DNA from: Chloroflexota bacterium
Lineage (GTDB): Bacteria; Chloroflexota; Anaerolineae; Promineifilales; Promineifilaceae
Direction: 5' to 3'
Assembly (NCBI GenBank): GCA_024275635.1
Contig: JAJRYT010000201.1
Location: 1 to 45,496, forward strand
DNA length: 45,496 nt
The stretch's first letter is position 1; each line of letters begins with the position of its first letter. The position numbers and the translations under genes were made by a program. Under the pieces are notes generated by a model, which was not told where the DNA came from, ran no database searches, and saw nothing but the letters and a program-made list of their open reading frames with translations. Below, in pieces: positions 1 through 7,359 of this stretch.

Positions 1-55
1 AGCAGGCAGGTTACAAATGACAAGCGCGTGATACGGCCGTTTCTCTGCCCCTCGG

Positions 56-1393
56 CTACTCCCCCTTCAACGGAACGTCGCGCGCCGCACAGGCCGGCAT
101 GTGCGCCTCATCGGGCATATCCACTGTGATTTCGCGCGGGTCTACGTGGGTGTTGAACTGGGCAATTCCCACATCCTCATGAATCAATCCGGCCCACATC
201 GGCTGCGGGTTGCGGTCGCCAAAGACGTTGACCACGCGAATGCCGCCAGTGACAATGGCCCGCTCGCCTGGCATCAGGTAGTAATAATCGCCAATCTTCT
301 CCAAATCATCCAAACTGCCCACCGCCCAGCGGTAGGGATAGTTGGTGATTTCATTCTCGTAGCCGATGGCGACGCGCCAGGCCCCGGATTCGGTGTGCCA
401 GCCCAGGGTGTTGTAGTTCCAATCGGAGTCGTAAACGACGCCCGGTTCCGGCCCGGTGGTGCGAATGGGGGTTGTGCCGTAATTTTGGACGGTGACGGTG
501 AAGTGGATGGTATCGCAGATGGCCACGGCCGTGGCGTCAAACTCCAGCGTATCCCCCGACGGCGGGGAGAAAATATCAGCGCGCGGCACGCCGCCATACT
601 GGATCGTCAGGTTGTCCGCCACTCGAATCTTCTGCCCTTCCGCATCCTCAGCAATGGCAATGAGCGGGTAAGTGCCATCCGGCGGCGGCGTGGCCCCATT
701 GTCTACCCCGCCCTCATAATCGTAATAATGGCGGCCCGGCTGGTTGGCCGGAATATCCCGCTCTAACTCTGAAACCGGCGCTTCCCGTCCATCGGGCATG
801 AGCAGGAAGACGCGCAGGGAAGCGACTTCTTTGGTCAGGTAAAATTGCGGCCGTACCCGGTCGGAGATGCCGTCCCGGTTGGGCGTAAACACGGCCGGGA
901 AAATGGTGAAATTACGCAGTTCTGGCAGTTCCGTATCGGCGTTGGCGATGGTCAGAGCGCCGGCGGCCGTTTCGGTAATGTTTTTCTCATCAGTCGCCGC
1001 GATTGTCCAGGTATAGGTTCCGTTTTGCAGCAGGCGGGACAAGATCTCGCCCGTGATCATCTCGTTGGGCAGACGGTAGCCATCAACCACGCCGCTGAAC
1101 AGAACACGGTACTCGCCTGTACCGCGCGGCTTTTCCTGCCGGAAGTAAAAACGGTCGCCCGCTTCGTTCTCAAAGTAAATGGAAACGGTGGCGTTGCGCG
1201 ATAGTTCATAGGCGATGGGGGTGACGTCATCTTCACCATCAGCATTGGGGGTAATGATTGTTTTTTCAACAACGACGTTACGCAGCAAGCTGCTGTCGCC
1301 ATTGATCACTCGCCAGCCGATGGCAACGGCCGTTATCACCACCAGCAGCGCAATCAAGCCAACTAAAAGGGGAGAATTTCGCTTGTCACTCAT
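56..1393 (-). CDS. Membrane-anchored protein with two FlgD/CHU-like TPNxDG beta domains
   Basis: 445 residues. Residues about 8-28 form one hydrophobic segment after a short basic start (MSDKRN), so the protein is probably anchored in the membrane with the rest outside. Two copies of a TPN-x-DG-x-x-D motif are visible, near residue 48 (TPNADGEDD) and near residue 168 (TPNRDGISD). Each is followed by beta-strand-rich sequence, the pattern of FlgD-like Ig or gliding-motility C-terminal domains that bind calcium or pack against surface proteins. The C-terminal 170 residues look like another beta domain but I do not recognise it. The gene stands alone and its ATG at 1391-1393 is unambiguous. The role is unknown; a cell-surface structural or adhesive protein is inference. 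Confidence 0.75.
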   Translation of the reverse strand: MSDKRNSPLLVGLIALLVVITAVAIGWRVINGDSSLLRNVVVEKTIITPNADGEDDVTPIAYELSRNATVSIYFENEAGDRFYFRQEKPRGTGEYRVLFSGVVDGYRLPNEMITGEILSRLLQNGTYTWTIAATDEKNITETAAGALTIANADTELPELRNFTIFPAVFTPNRDGISDRVRPQFYLTKEVASLRVFLLMPDGREAPVSELERDIPANQPGRHYYDYEGGVDNGATPPPDGTYPLIAIAEDAEGQKIRVADNLTIQYGGVPRADIFSPPSGDTLEFDATAVAICDTIHFTVTVQNYGTTPIRTTGPEPGVVYDSDWNYNTLGWHTESGAWRVAIGYENEITNYPYRWAVGSLDDLEKIGDYYYLMPGERAIVTGGIRVVNVFGDRNPQPMWAGLIHEDVGIAQFNTHVDPREITVDMPDEAHMPACAARDVPLKGE

Positions 1394-1458
1394 AGGCGCA
1401 AGTGTACCAAAGCTCCCCCCCTCCGGCGAGAGACGGCTTCCCCACTTTCACCCTGCGT

Positions 1459-1633
1459 TCATTCGTAATGCGTCCACATCCGAATGACTTTTACTATGCG
1501 CTCTTCCTCCAAGACCTGGTAAACCAAGCGATGTTTGATGTTGGTGCGGCGCGAATAAGCGCCCGATAAATCGCCAACCAATTTTTTAGGCGTCCTTGAG
1601 CGCTTTTTTGGTAAAAACAATGCGCCAGGTCAC
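1459..1633 (-). pseudogene. Decayed YoeB/Txe-type mRNA interferase toxin, internal deletion
   Basis: The reverse strand from the GTG at 1631-1633 reads VTWRIVFTKKALKDA and then hits TAA. One base out of frame the sequence continues KLVGDLSGAYSRRTNI and ends in RMWTHYE-stop at 1459. The two halves match the beginning and the end of YoeB/Txe toxins, ribosome-dependent mRNA interferases of about 85 residues. Only about 56 residues remain, so roughly 28 middle residues and the frame are lost. The intact C-terminal half keeps the family's catalytic-end residues (R, H, HYE), so it was a real toxin before the deletion. The GTG overlaps the antitoxin stop by four bases (GTGA), the usual operon joint of this family. 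Confidence 0.85.
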
Positions 1634-1833
1634 CGCGCAACCTCGTCTTCATTCACACATTCGTCCAACGGCGCGTTCAATCCTTCCACAATAGATTCGC
1701 GCATCCCCGGCACGCCCAGCAGGTAAGTAGTCTCCTCAATCGCCCGCCAATCCTCTTCGGATACGAGAACGGCATTGCCCCGCTTGCCGGTTATCAAAAC
1801 GGGTTCATGAGAATCGGTAACGGCATCAATCAA
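1630..1833 (-). pseudogene. YefM/Phd-type antitoxin lacking its N-terminal strand
   Basis: The frame reads LIDAVTDSHEPVLITGKRGN, then VLVSEEDWRAIEETTYLL and PGMRESIVEGL, which is the body of a YefM antitoxin of the kind paired with YoeB. Family members normally begin with about 15 residues of the type MKTxTxSEARxNLY before LID. Here those residues are missing and are replaced by an unrelated in-frame TSYSIP stretch after a stop at about 1866. The only start is TTG at 1831-1833. It probably no longer folds as a DNA-binding dimer, although the toxin-neutralising tail is intact. It lies next to the broken toxin, and its lost 5' end is where the promoter of the next, oppositely oriented antitoxin gene begins. 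Confidence 0.7.
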
Positions 1834-1852
1834 AGGGATAGAATACGAAGTC

Positions 1853-1881
1853 TTGAATAATTTTCACAAAAGATGTAAAAT
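1853..1881 (+). promoter_or_regulatory. Sigma-70-like promoter of the Phd/UPF0175-PIN operon
   Basis: TTGAAT at 1853-1858 and TAAAAT at 1876-1881 are separated by exactly 17 bases, 38 bases before the first gene. The heptamer GTAAAAT is repeated at 1875-1881 and 1884-1890, a possible operator half-site pair for autoregulation by the antitoxin. Confidence 0.6.
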
Positions 1882-1918
1882 ACGTAAAATGCGAATTTAA
1901 TTATGAACGGAAATCAAC

Positions 1919-2365
1919 ATGGAATATATTCGACATATCCCCAAAACAGATTTAGCCCGCAAAACGCGCCAAATCATTCAGGCCGTTCAACGCGGTCAAA
2001 CCGTCGTCATTGAACATCATGGTCAACCGGAAGCGGCTATCATGGATATTATGGATTACTATTTGCTGCGCGCTGTCTTGCACTATCACGGCCATTCGCC
2101 GCAAATTGACGCTGACGCCGGCTTGAGCGAGAACGCGGTTACTGCGCTGGAATCGCTGCCAGAACGATTCAACCTAATCATTGCCCATTATCTGGCGGGG
2201 AGCATCAGTCTCAGCCGGGCGGCCGATTTGTTAAACCTGACCTGGCTCGAATTACGCACCCGCTTCCTACGTTTGGATATCCCAGCTCGTACCGCTCCCG
2301 GCCGTCCCGATGAGATTGCCGTCGATTTGGAAAATGCAGCCGCCTTCGCCATACAGTCACAATGA
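1919..2365 (+). CDS. Antitoxin: Phd-like N-terminus joined to a UPF0175-like helix-turn-helix
   Basis: 148 residues. Residues 1-45 (DLARKTRQIIQAVQRGQTVV) resemble the strand-helix-strand N-terminus of Phd/YefM antitoxins, with the usual 'GQ-x-V-x-I-x-x-HGQPEAAI' turn. Residues about 83-140 (LIIAHYLAGSISLSRAADLL) match the helix-turn-helix of UPF0175 proteins, which repress partner toxin operons. The gene overlaps the next by four bases (ATGA), so the two are translationally coupled. By position and partner it should neutralise the PIN-like protein and repress the promoter at 1853-1881. The start at 1919 has a weak GGAAA ribosome site. The two-domain combination is less common than either domain alone. 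Confidence 0.75.
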   Translation: MEYIRHIPKTDLARKTRQIIQAVQRGQTVVIEHHGQPEAAIMDIMDYYLLRAVLHYHGHSPQIDADAGLSENAVTALESLPERFNLIIAHYLAGSISLSRAADLLNLTWLELRTRFLRLDIPARTAPGRPDEIAVDLENAAAFAIQSQ

Positions 2366-2838
2366 CCCAACCTGTTCTACTGGACAATACAGTTCTGACC
2401 AATTTTGCCCTTATCGGCCGCACGGATTTTGTCTTTGATCTATGGAGCGCAGCTTGTACAACGCCTGCGGGTCAGGCCGAGTACCAGGCTGGCATAAAAG
2501 CGCATGATTTACCGGCTAATGCCTGGATTTCTCTGGAGGTCACGCCGTTAACACCGGTTGAATCAGCGTTTGCGGCGCACTTGCAGCCTCGTCTGGGTAT
2601 AGGGGAGCGTAGTTGTATCGCGGTTGCCTGTTATCGCAGCGGTTTGTTTGCCAGCGATGATTATGATGCGCGACAACAAGCAAAAGTTCATGGCATACCC
2701 ATAACAGGAACGATTGGCATCCTGCTATTAAACATCCAAAGGCAAACAATTACGTTAGCGGCAGGGAACTCGTTGCTGGAGCGGCTTATCGAGTTTGGCT
2801 ACCGCTCACCGGTTGTTCACCTTGATGAATTTGTCTAA
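2362..2838 (+). CDS. DUF3368-like PIN-family toxin (probable RNase)
   Basis: 158 residues. The N-terminal LLDNTVLTNFALIG is the first acidic motif of PIN-like nucleases. GIGERSCIAVA near residue 75 supplies the central glutamate, and FASDDYDARQQAKVHGIP near residue 97 supplies the third acidic cluster. The C-terminal TGTIGILL segment is typical of DUF3368. Such proteins are metal-dependent RNases acting as toxins of type II toxin-antitoxin systems. All expected acidic residues are present, so it looks active. It follows the antitoxin with an ATGA overlap. The stop is followed by about 115 bases before the phospholipid genes. Confidence 0.75.
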   Translation: MTQPVLLDNTVLTNFALIGRTDFVFDLWSAACTTPAGQAEYQAGIKAHDLPANAWISLEVTPLTPVESAFAAHLQPRLGIGERSCIAVACYRSGLFASDDYDARQQAKVHGIPITGTIGILLLNIQRQTITLAAGNSLLERLIEFGYRSPVVHLDEFV

Positions 2839-2953
2839 ACGATCTCTTTAACGGCCGTTCGCCAACAGCCGTTTCCCACCCCATCCATTCCTTCATTTTC
2901 CACCTTTGCCCATCCCCTTCTCCAATGCTACAATGCCACCAGGAGATAAAAGT

Positions 2954-3637
2954 ATGAAGCATTATGGCGCAGACAAAGCATGGCCGTTTGCTGAAGGCGG
3001 CGGGGCAACGATATTGATTTTTACAGTGGTGTGGGCAACGGCCGTTACCCTCTGGTTCCTCTGGCAAAATCTAGCGACCGGCTTCTTCCTCTTCCTGGCG
3101 ACAGCCTTGTGGCTGCTTATTCTCTACTTCTTCCGCGACCCTAACCGGGAGGTCGTCAACAAACCCGGCCTCGTCATTGGCCCTGGCGATGGCGAAGTGG
3201 TGGAAATCGTCCACGAATTTGAAGATTATTATCTAAAAGAGGATGTCATCCGCATCAGTATGTTTCTTTCCGTCACCGACGTACATGTCCAGCGCGTTCC
3301 GTTGGGCGGCAAGGTAACGTTGATTGATCACCAACCGGGTCAATTTCTGCAAGCGTTCAAGCCGGAAGCCTCAGAAGTGAATGAGTATATGGCGATGATA
3401 ACAGAGTCGGGATACGGCCGTATCCTCATCAAGCAAATCGCCGGCATTCTGGCCCGCCGCTGCGTCAACAACGCCCAACCCGGCGACGAACTGCAAACCG
3501 GCCAACGCTTCGGCCTCATCAAATTCAGTTCCCGATTAGACCTCTATTTACCGCCCAACGCGCAACTTTTGGTCGAAATAGGTGATAAAATAGTTGGAGG
3601 GCTAACACCCATAGCGCAGTTAAAGATTAAAGATTGA
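2954..3637 (+). CDS. psd: Phosphatidylserine decarboxylase proenzyme, short (archaeal-like) form
   Basis: 227 residues from the ATG at 2954, chosen because AGGAG at 2941-2945 lies eight bases upstream; the open frame extends back to 2906 without a ribosome site. It converts phosphatidylserine to phosphatidylethanolamine at the membrane. Two hydrophobic segments lie near the N-terminus (about residues 17-58), and 'RDPNRE', 'SVTDVHVQRVP' and 'GRILIKQIAGILARR' match the short PSD family. These enzymes self-cleave at a Gly-Ser pair in the motif FGSR to make the pyruvoyl group; here the motif reads FSSR (codons at 3524-3535), so the glycine is serine. The enzyme may still process, since other pyruvoyl enzymes tolerate different residues there. 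Phosphatidylserine synthase follows. The stop codon lies inside a 7-bp repeat run. Confidence 0.88.
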   Translation: MKHYGADKAWPFAEGGGATILIFTVVWATAVTLWFLWQNLATGFFLFLATALWLLILYFFRDPNREVVNKPGLVIGPGDGEVVEIVHEFEDYYLKEDVIRISMFLSVTDVHVQRVPLGGKVTLIDHQPGQFLQAFKPEASEVNEYMAMITESGYGRILIKQIAGILARRCVNNAQPGDELQTGQRFGLIKFSSRLDLYLPPNAQLLVEIGDKIVGGLTPIAQLKIKD

Positions 3638-3696
3638 AGATTAACGATAAACAGCGTGTCCCAATCATCAATCATTTAATCATCAATCATTAAATA
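3619..3696. repeat. Heptamer-type tandem repeats between psd and pssA
   Basis: Two short runs with a period of seven: AGATTAA/AGATTGA units at about 3619-3652, including the psd stop codon, and AATCATC/AATCATT units at 3661-3696. The second run is roughly the reverse complement of the first, so the transcript could fold. One of a family of such spacers in this window. Confidence 0.75.
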
Positions 3697-3708
3697 ACGG
3701 AGGCAGAC

Positions 3709-4407
3709 ATGAACAGCAAATATCGCTACCTCGTTCCCAATGGCATAACCTTCATCTCTTTGACCTGCGGCATCGTTTCCATACTCCTATCCGCGACCGA
3801 CCAATTCCAACCCGCCGGCATCCTGATTCTCGCCAGCTACATCCTCGACTTGTTCGACGGCGCTATGGCCCGCAAATTGAAGGCCGGCTCTGAATTTGGT
3901 TTGCAATTAGATTCGCTGGTGGACATGGTTAGTTTAGGAACAGCGCCGGCCGTCCTCATCTTCATGCACTTACGCGCCGAAGGATTGACAATGAGTTGGG
4001 TATGGCCATTTGCGGTATTGATTCCGTTAGCGGGCGCTTTTCGATTGGCTCGTTTCAACTTACTGCCCCCCAAGCAAACTGGAAACACAGATTCCGTCGG
4101 CCTCACCATTTCTACCGGTGGGGCAACGCTGGCGCTGGCAGTCATGTCTGATCTGGCCATCCCCAGCGACAGCATAAGCGATTACTGGTACATTCTCTTA
4201 CTGATTGCCGTCAGCGCTCTTATGGTCAGCAAAATAGCGTTTCCTTCTTTTGTGTGGGTATTTTCCGGGCGGCGTAAGAACGCCGTCATTCTGTCTCTCT
4301 TTGGCATTTCGTTGATGATTACCTCCTTTTTTAGCGCCTGGTTCTTCTGGACGAATGCCTATCTCGGCATTTCGTTGGCCCGCGCTGGGTATAAACGGTT
4401 AAGTTAG
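3709..4407 (+). CDS. pssA: CDP-diacylglycerol--serine O-phosphatidyltransferase
   Basis: 232 residues, strong ribosome site GGAGG five bases before the ATG. The CDP-alcohol phosphotransferase signature D-x2-DG-x2-AR-x8-G-x3-D-x3-D is complete (DLFDGAMAR near residue 47, then G, D and D at the right spacing). Several further hydrophobic segments make it an integral membrane protein. It joins serine to CDP-diacylglycerol to give phosphatidylserine. Its product is the substrate of the decarboxylase just upstream, and this pairing on one transcript is what separates PssA from other CDP-alcohol enzymes of similar size. The next gene starts two bases after the stop. Confidence 0.92.
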   Translation: MNSKYRYLVPNGITFISLTCGIVSILLSATDQFQPAGILILASYILDLFDGAMARKLKAGSEFGLQLDSLVDMVSLGTAPAVLIFMHLRAEGLTMSWVWPFAVLIPLAGAFRLARFNLLPPKQTGNTDSVGLTISTGGATLALAVMSDLAIPSDSISDYWYILLLIAVSALMVSKIAFPSFVWVFSGRRKNAVILSLFGISLMITSFFSAWFFWTNAYLGISLARAGYKRLS

Positions 4408-4409
4408 GG

Positions 4410-5081
4410 ATGACATCTTTTCGTGACCGATTGACCGGAAACAGCCTTTATTGGCTGTCGCAGATTACGCGCCGAAGCGGCCGTTATCAGGTGAGCGGTA
4501 TAGAGCGCCTGGAAGCCGCCAAAACGAGCGGCCAACCGATCGTCTTTGCTACCTGGCACGGCATGACGATGATGTTAGTTGGCTTTTTTGCCAATCATTA
4601 CGACCTCCGCAATCTTGTCTTGCTCATGCCCGATGATTGGCGCGGCGAAGCATTGCAAGTTTTTGCCAATAAGCTAAAAACTGAACCGTTTCCAATGGAT
4701 TTGAAGGGGGAAGCAAATATGGCAACGGCTCGGCGGCTGGCAAAATTAGTGCGCCGGGTCAAGGAAGGACGTGATTGTTATATGACGCCAGACGGCCCCG
4801 ACGGTCCGGCTTACCTCATCAAACCAGGCGTGGCTTATATCGCCCAAAAAGCGAAGGCATTGATTGTGCCGCTGGGCGCGTATGCCCGGCATGGCTACCG
4901 TTTGAACCGGTGGGATCGGTACGTGGTTCCCTACCCGTTTAGTCGAATTTCGGTAGCCATTGGGGAGCCGATATTTGTAGAGAAAGGGGAGGTATTAACG
5001 GCCGTTACCCACACCCTCACCGACCGACTCCACCGCATCACCGCCCAAGCCGCCGCCAACTATTATGAGCAAAAGGGCTAA
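4410..5081 (+). CDS. DUF374 lysophospholipid acyltransferase family protein (copy 1)
   Basis: 223 residues. The acyltransferase motif appears as ATWHGMTM (residues about 47-54; an H-x4-D-like block in which the usual aspartate is not obvious) and the second block as TPDGPDGPAY near residue 127, both typical of DUF374 proteins. Members are thought to transfer acyl chains to lysophospholipids or, in some lineages, to lipid A-like or secondary lipid substrates. It starts two bases after pssA, so it is very likely co-transcribed with the phospholipid genes. It is a diverged paralog of the next gene: both have the DGPDGPAY block and end in 'Y-x-V/L-I/V-P-x-PFxRI' sequence. Exact substrate unknown. 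Confidence 0.8.
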   Translation: MTSFRDRLTGNSLYWLSQITRRSGRYQVSGIERLEAAKTSGQPIVFATWHGMTMMLVGFFANHYDLRNLVLLMPDDWRGEALQVFANKLKTEPFPMDLKGEANMATARRLAKLVRRVKEGRDCYMTPDGPDGPAYLIKPGVAYIAQKAKALIVPLGAYARHGYRLNRWDRYVVPYPFSRISVAIGEPIFVEKGEVLTAVTHTLTDRLHRITAQAAANYYEQKG

Positions 5082-5116
5082 GTAGCAAAGCACTCTGCCA
5101 CTCTGAGGCTTTTCCC

Positions 5117-5788
5117 ATGACTGATTTAGGCAAACAATGGCGTATTTTCGAGGGCAGAGCTTTATACGCTTACCACCGACTCATCACCCGCACTTCACGC
5201 TGGCAATTTATAGGCAAAGTCAACTTAACCCAGGCCAGAGCAAGCGGCCGTCCCATCCTGTGGAGCCTGTGGCACGGCCAGGCCATGCCCTTCATCATGT
5301 ACGGCGACCGCTTCGAAAACGCCAGCCGTTTCTGCCTCATCACCGTCGGCGATGAGCGCGGCGATTCCCTCGCCACATTAGGCGAACAAATCGGGGCTAA
5401 AATGTACACAGTAAACATGCAAGGGAACCCCGTCGCCGCCGGCCGGGCTGTCTTACGGGTGATACAAGCTATGAAACGAGGCAACGACTCCATGATTGCC
5501 CCCGATGGCCCCGACGGCCCGGCCTACGAACCCAAAGGCGGCGTCGCCATGTTAGCTAAAAAATCCGGAGCCGCTATTCTGCCGGTTGGCGTCTGGACAC
5601 GCCATGCTTACCAACGGCGTCGGTGGGATAGCTACTTAATCCCCAGCCCATTTGCTCGCATCCACATGGCCTTTGGCCCACCCATCGTAGCAAAACGGGA
5701 TACTCCCACCGACAGCTTGCTAAAACAAATCACGGAAGCGTTACACGCCGCCCGCAACCAGGCGCGGCAAGCGGCTGGCGTTCGCTAG
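5117..5788 (+). CDS. DUF374 lysophospholipid acyltransferase family protein (copy 2)
   Basis: 223 residues, the same length as its upstream paralog. LWHGQAMPF near residue 53 and APDGPDGPAYEPKGG near residue 130 are the two conserved blocks. GAGG lies eight bases before the ATG. Only 35 bases separate it from copy 1, so a tandem duplication within the phospholipid operon is the simplest reading, but the two have diverged strongly (roughly a third of positions identical by eye), suggesting different acyl donors or acceptors. The operon ends here at a strong hairpin (5788-5818). Confidence 0.8.
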   Translation: MTDLGKQWRIFEGRALYAYHRLITRTSRWQFIGKVNLTQARASGRPILWSLWHGQAMPFIMYGDRFENASRFCLITVGDERGDSLATLGEQIGAKMYTVNMQGNPVAAGRAVLRVIQAMKRGNDSMIAPDGPDGPAYEPKGGVAMLAKKSGAAILPVGVWTRHAYQRRRWDSYLIPSPFARIHMAFGPPIVAKRDTPTDSLLKQITEALHAARNQARQAAGVR

Positions 5789-5818
5789 ATTACAAAAGTC
5801 TTTGAGACTTTTGTAATC
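5788..5818. terminator. Perfect 14-bp hairpin between convergent genes
   Basis: GATTACAAAAGTCT at 5788-5801 and its exact reverse complement at 5805-5818 flank a TTG loop. It sits exactly between the end of the acyltransferase gene and the end of the oppositely oriented ABC permease gene. The A and T runs within the stem make it usable as a terminator from either side. Confidence 0.7.
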
Positions 5819-7279
5819 TTACCCCCCAAACACACGCACCATCACCACCGGCGTCACATAAGATTCGACCAACGCCGCCAGCAGCAGCAGCGGCACGACA
5901 ACCCCCACAAAAAGCCGGACATAATCGGCCGCCGCCCAGATGAAGCCCTCGCTCAGTGTGCGATCCGGCGGCGGAGAAATGACCGTAGCGTGCCAGCGCA
6001 AAGCGGCAGCGGCAGCAATGAGAATGGCCGGTAATTCGAGGATGGCGTGGGGAACAATCGTCGCCAGCACAAAGGCAAAAGGATTTTGACCGGCCAGCGC
6101 AAATTGGGCCGCCGCGAAACCAATAATTCCCCAGGGCAGCATGAAAATAAAAACGCCAATCACGCCAAACGTAAACACGCCCAACAACACTTGCAGCGCC
6201 AACACGCGCACATTGTTAAAGAAAATAAACGTAGGCAGCGCCCCGGCAAATAATTGCAGATATTCCAGGTTTTTGACCAGGTTACCGCCGGTAATTTCGG
6301 CTTGCAAATCCGGTGAGAATGGGTAACGGTTAGCAACCAAAACGCTGGCAATGATGGCGGCCAGCATGGCGATTAGCTGAACCAGCATGGGCAAACGCAG
6401 TTGAGGAAGAAGGGCGAAAGTTTGTTTGTACCAGGCAGTTGGGCGAGGATAGCGCTCGCCATCCCCCCGACCGCTGAACTGCTGCCAAAACTGCCGCCAA
6501 ATCCAACCCAGGCGGATCTGGTCAATTTCCTGTCCCATCAATTCTTCCCGGCTAAAAATGCTGAGTCCCATCCGCATGAGGACCAGGGCAGTGATAAGCA
6601 GCGCCAGGATGAGCCACCAAAGCCCGGCATGGTTGCCCCAGAACAACGCCGCCGCCTCACCTTGAATCAGCAGCGCCATGGGCACAATGATGAAGCTGGC
6701 CAGCAAGTTGGCCGCCCGGACGCTGGTGGTCTGGCTGGAGACGATGACCGCGCCGGCGACCATGATAATGCCCTGCACGGTCGTCAGCAAAAGGGTTTGG
6801 ATGAGCAGCTGCGGCGATGGCGACCAATCAATGCTGATTTTTAGTCCAACTATGTACACGATCATGCCCAGGTAGCTGGCGAACAGGGGTGGAACCAGGG
6901 CGGCCATCATTTTACCTATGTAAAGTTGGAAATCGGTCAACGGGGTTGCCAGAAGCGGCTCCAGGCTTTTGCGCTCCCGCTCGCCCACGAAGGTTTCCAG
7001 GGCAATGATGAGGGAAAAGGACATGGGAAAGAAGCCGACGACGAGCAGCAGGAAGGGGATGAGTTGGGTGGCGATGATTTCGGCGCCGTAGTTTTCGACG
7101 AAGACGAGCAGGCGGCGGGCGGTGAAGTTCATCAATGCCGGGAAAAAGACGGTCAATAAGATGATGGGGGCGAGGATGCGCCAATCGCGGAAGGAATCGC
7201 GGATTTCGCGCCGGGCGACGACGAGGGCCATGCGTAGATCGTTTTTTCGGGTGGGGAGGGTTTGGGTTAAGGCAGTCAT
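5819..7279 (-). CDS. ABC-2 type exporter permease (NatB-like)
   Basis: 486 residues from the ATG at 7277-7279 (MTALTQ). The frame stays open to 7333, but that part is made of 7-bp repeats. About eleven hydrophobic segments are visible. The block LETFVGERERKSLEPLLATP near residue 110 is the hallmark of NatB/ABC-2 permeases. With the ATPase encoded just upstream it should form an exporter; NatAB exports sodium, but relatives export drugs or peptides, so the substrate is open. The C-terminal half (about residues 300-480, with LPHAILELPAIL-type sequence) resembles the SpoIIM/stage II family often fused or linked to such permeases. Confidence 0.8.
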   Translation of the reverse strand: MTALTQTLPTRKNDLRMALVVARREIRDSFRDWRILAPIILLTVFFPALMNFTARRLLVFVENYGAEIIATQLIPFLLLVVGFFPMSFSLIIALETFVGERERKSLEPLLATPLTDFQLYIGKMMAALVPPLFASYLGMIVYIVGLKISIDWSPSPQLLIQTLLLTTVQGIIMVAGAVIVSSQTTSVRAANLLASFIIVPMALLIQGEAAALFWGNHAGLWWLILALLITALVLMRMGLSIFSREELMGQEIDQIRLGWIWRQFWQQFSGRGDGERYPRPTAWYKQTFALLPQLRLPMLVQLIAMLAAIIASVLVANRYPFSPDLQAEITGGNLVKNLEYLQLFAGALPTFIFFNNVRVLALQVLLGVFTFGVIGVFIFMLPWGIIGFAAAQFALAGQNPFAFVLATIVPHAILELPAILIAAAAALRWHATVISPPPDRTLSEGFIWAAADYVRLFVGVVVPLLLLAALVESYVTPVVMVRVFGG

Positions 7280-7286
7280 ATTTTTT

Positions 7287-7359
7287 TGATGATTGATGAT
7301 TAAAGATTGATGATTGGCATCCATCTGTTTCAATCTTTGATCTTCAATCTTTAATCATT
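7287..7359. repeat. Heptamer-type tandem repeats between ABC permease and ATPase genes
   Basis: Units GATTGAT/GATTAAA run from about 7287 to 7317, and the opposite-sense units CAATCTT/TGATCTT from about 7331 to 7359, both with a period of seven. The stop codon of the ATPase gene (7351-7353) lies inside the second run. The same unit family occurs after psd and near 34543. Confidence 0.75.

Noticed and set aside
101..766. A 221-codon open frame on the plus strand opposite the first gene
   Set aside because: It is the antisense shadow of the anchored surface protein; it has no recognisable domain and no ribosome site. Similar shadows at 845-1204, 16239-16772, 20575-21354 and 27702-28127 were dropped for the same reason.
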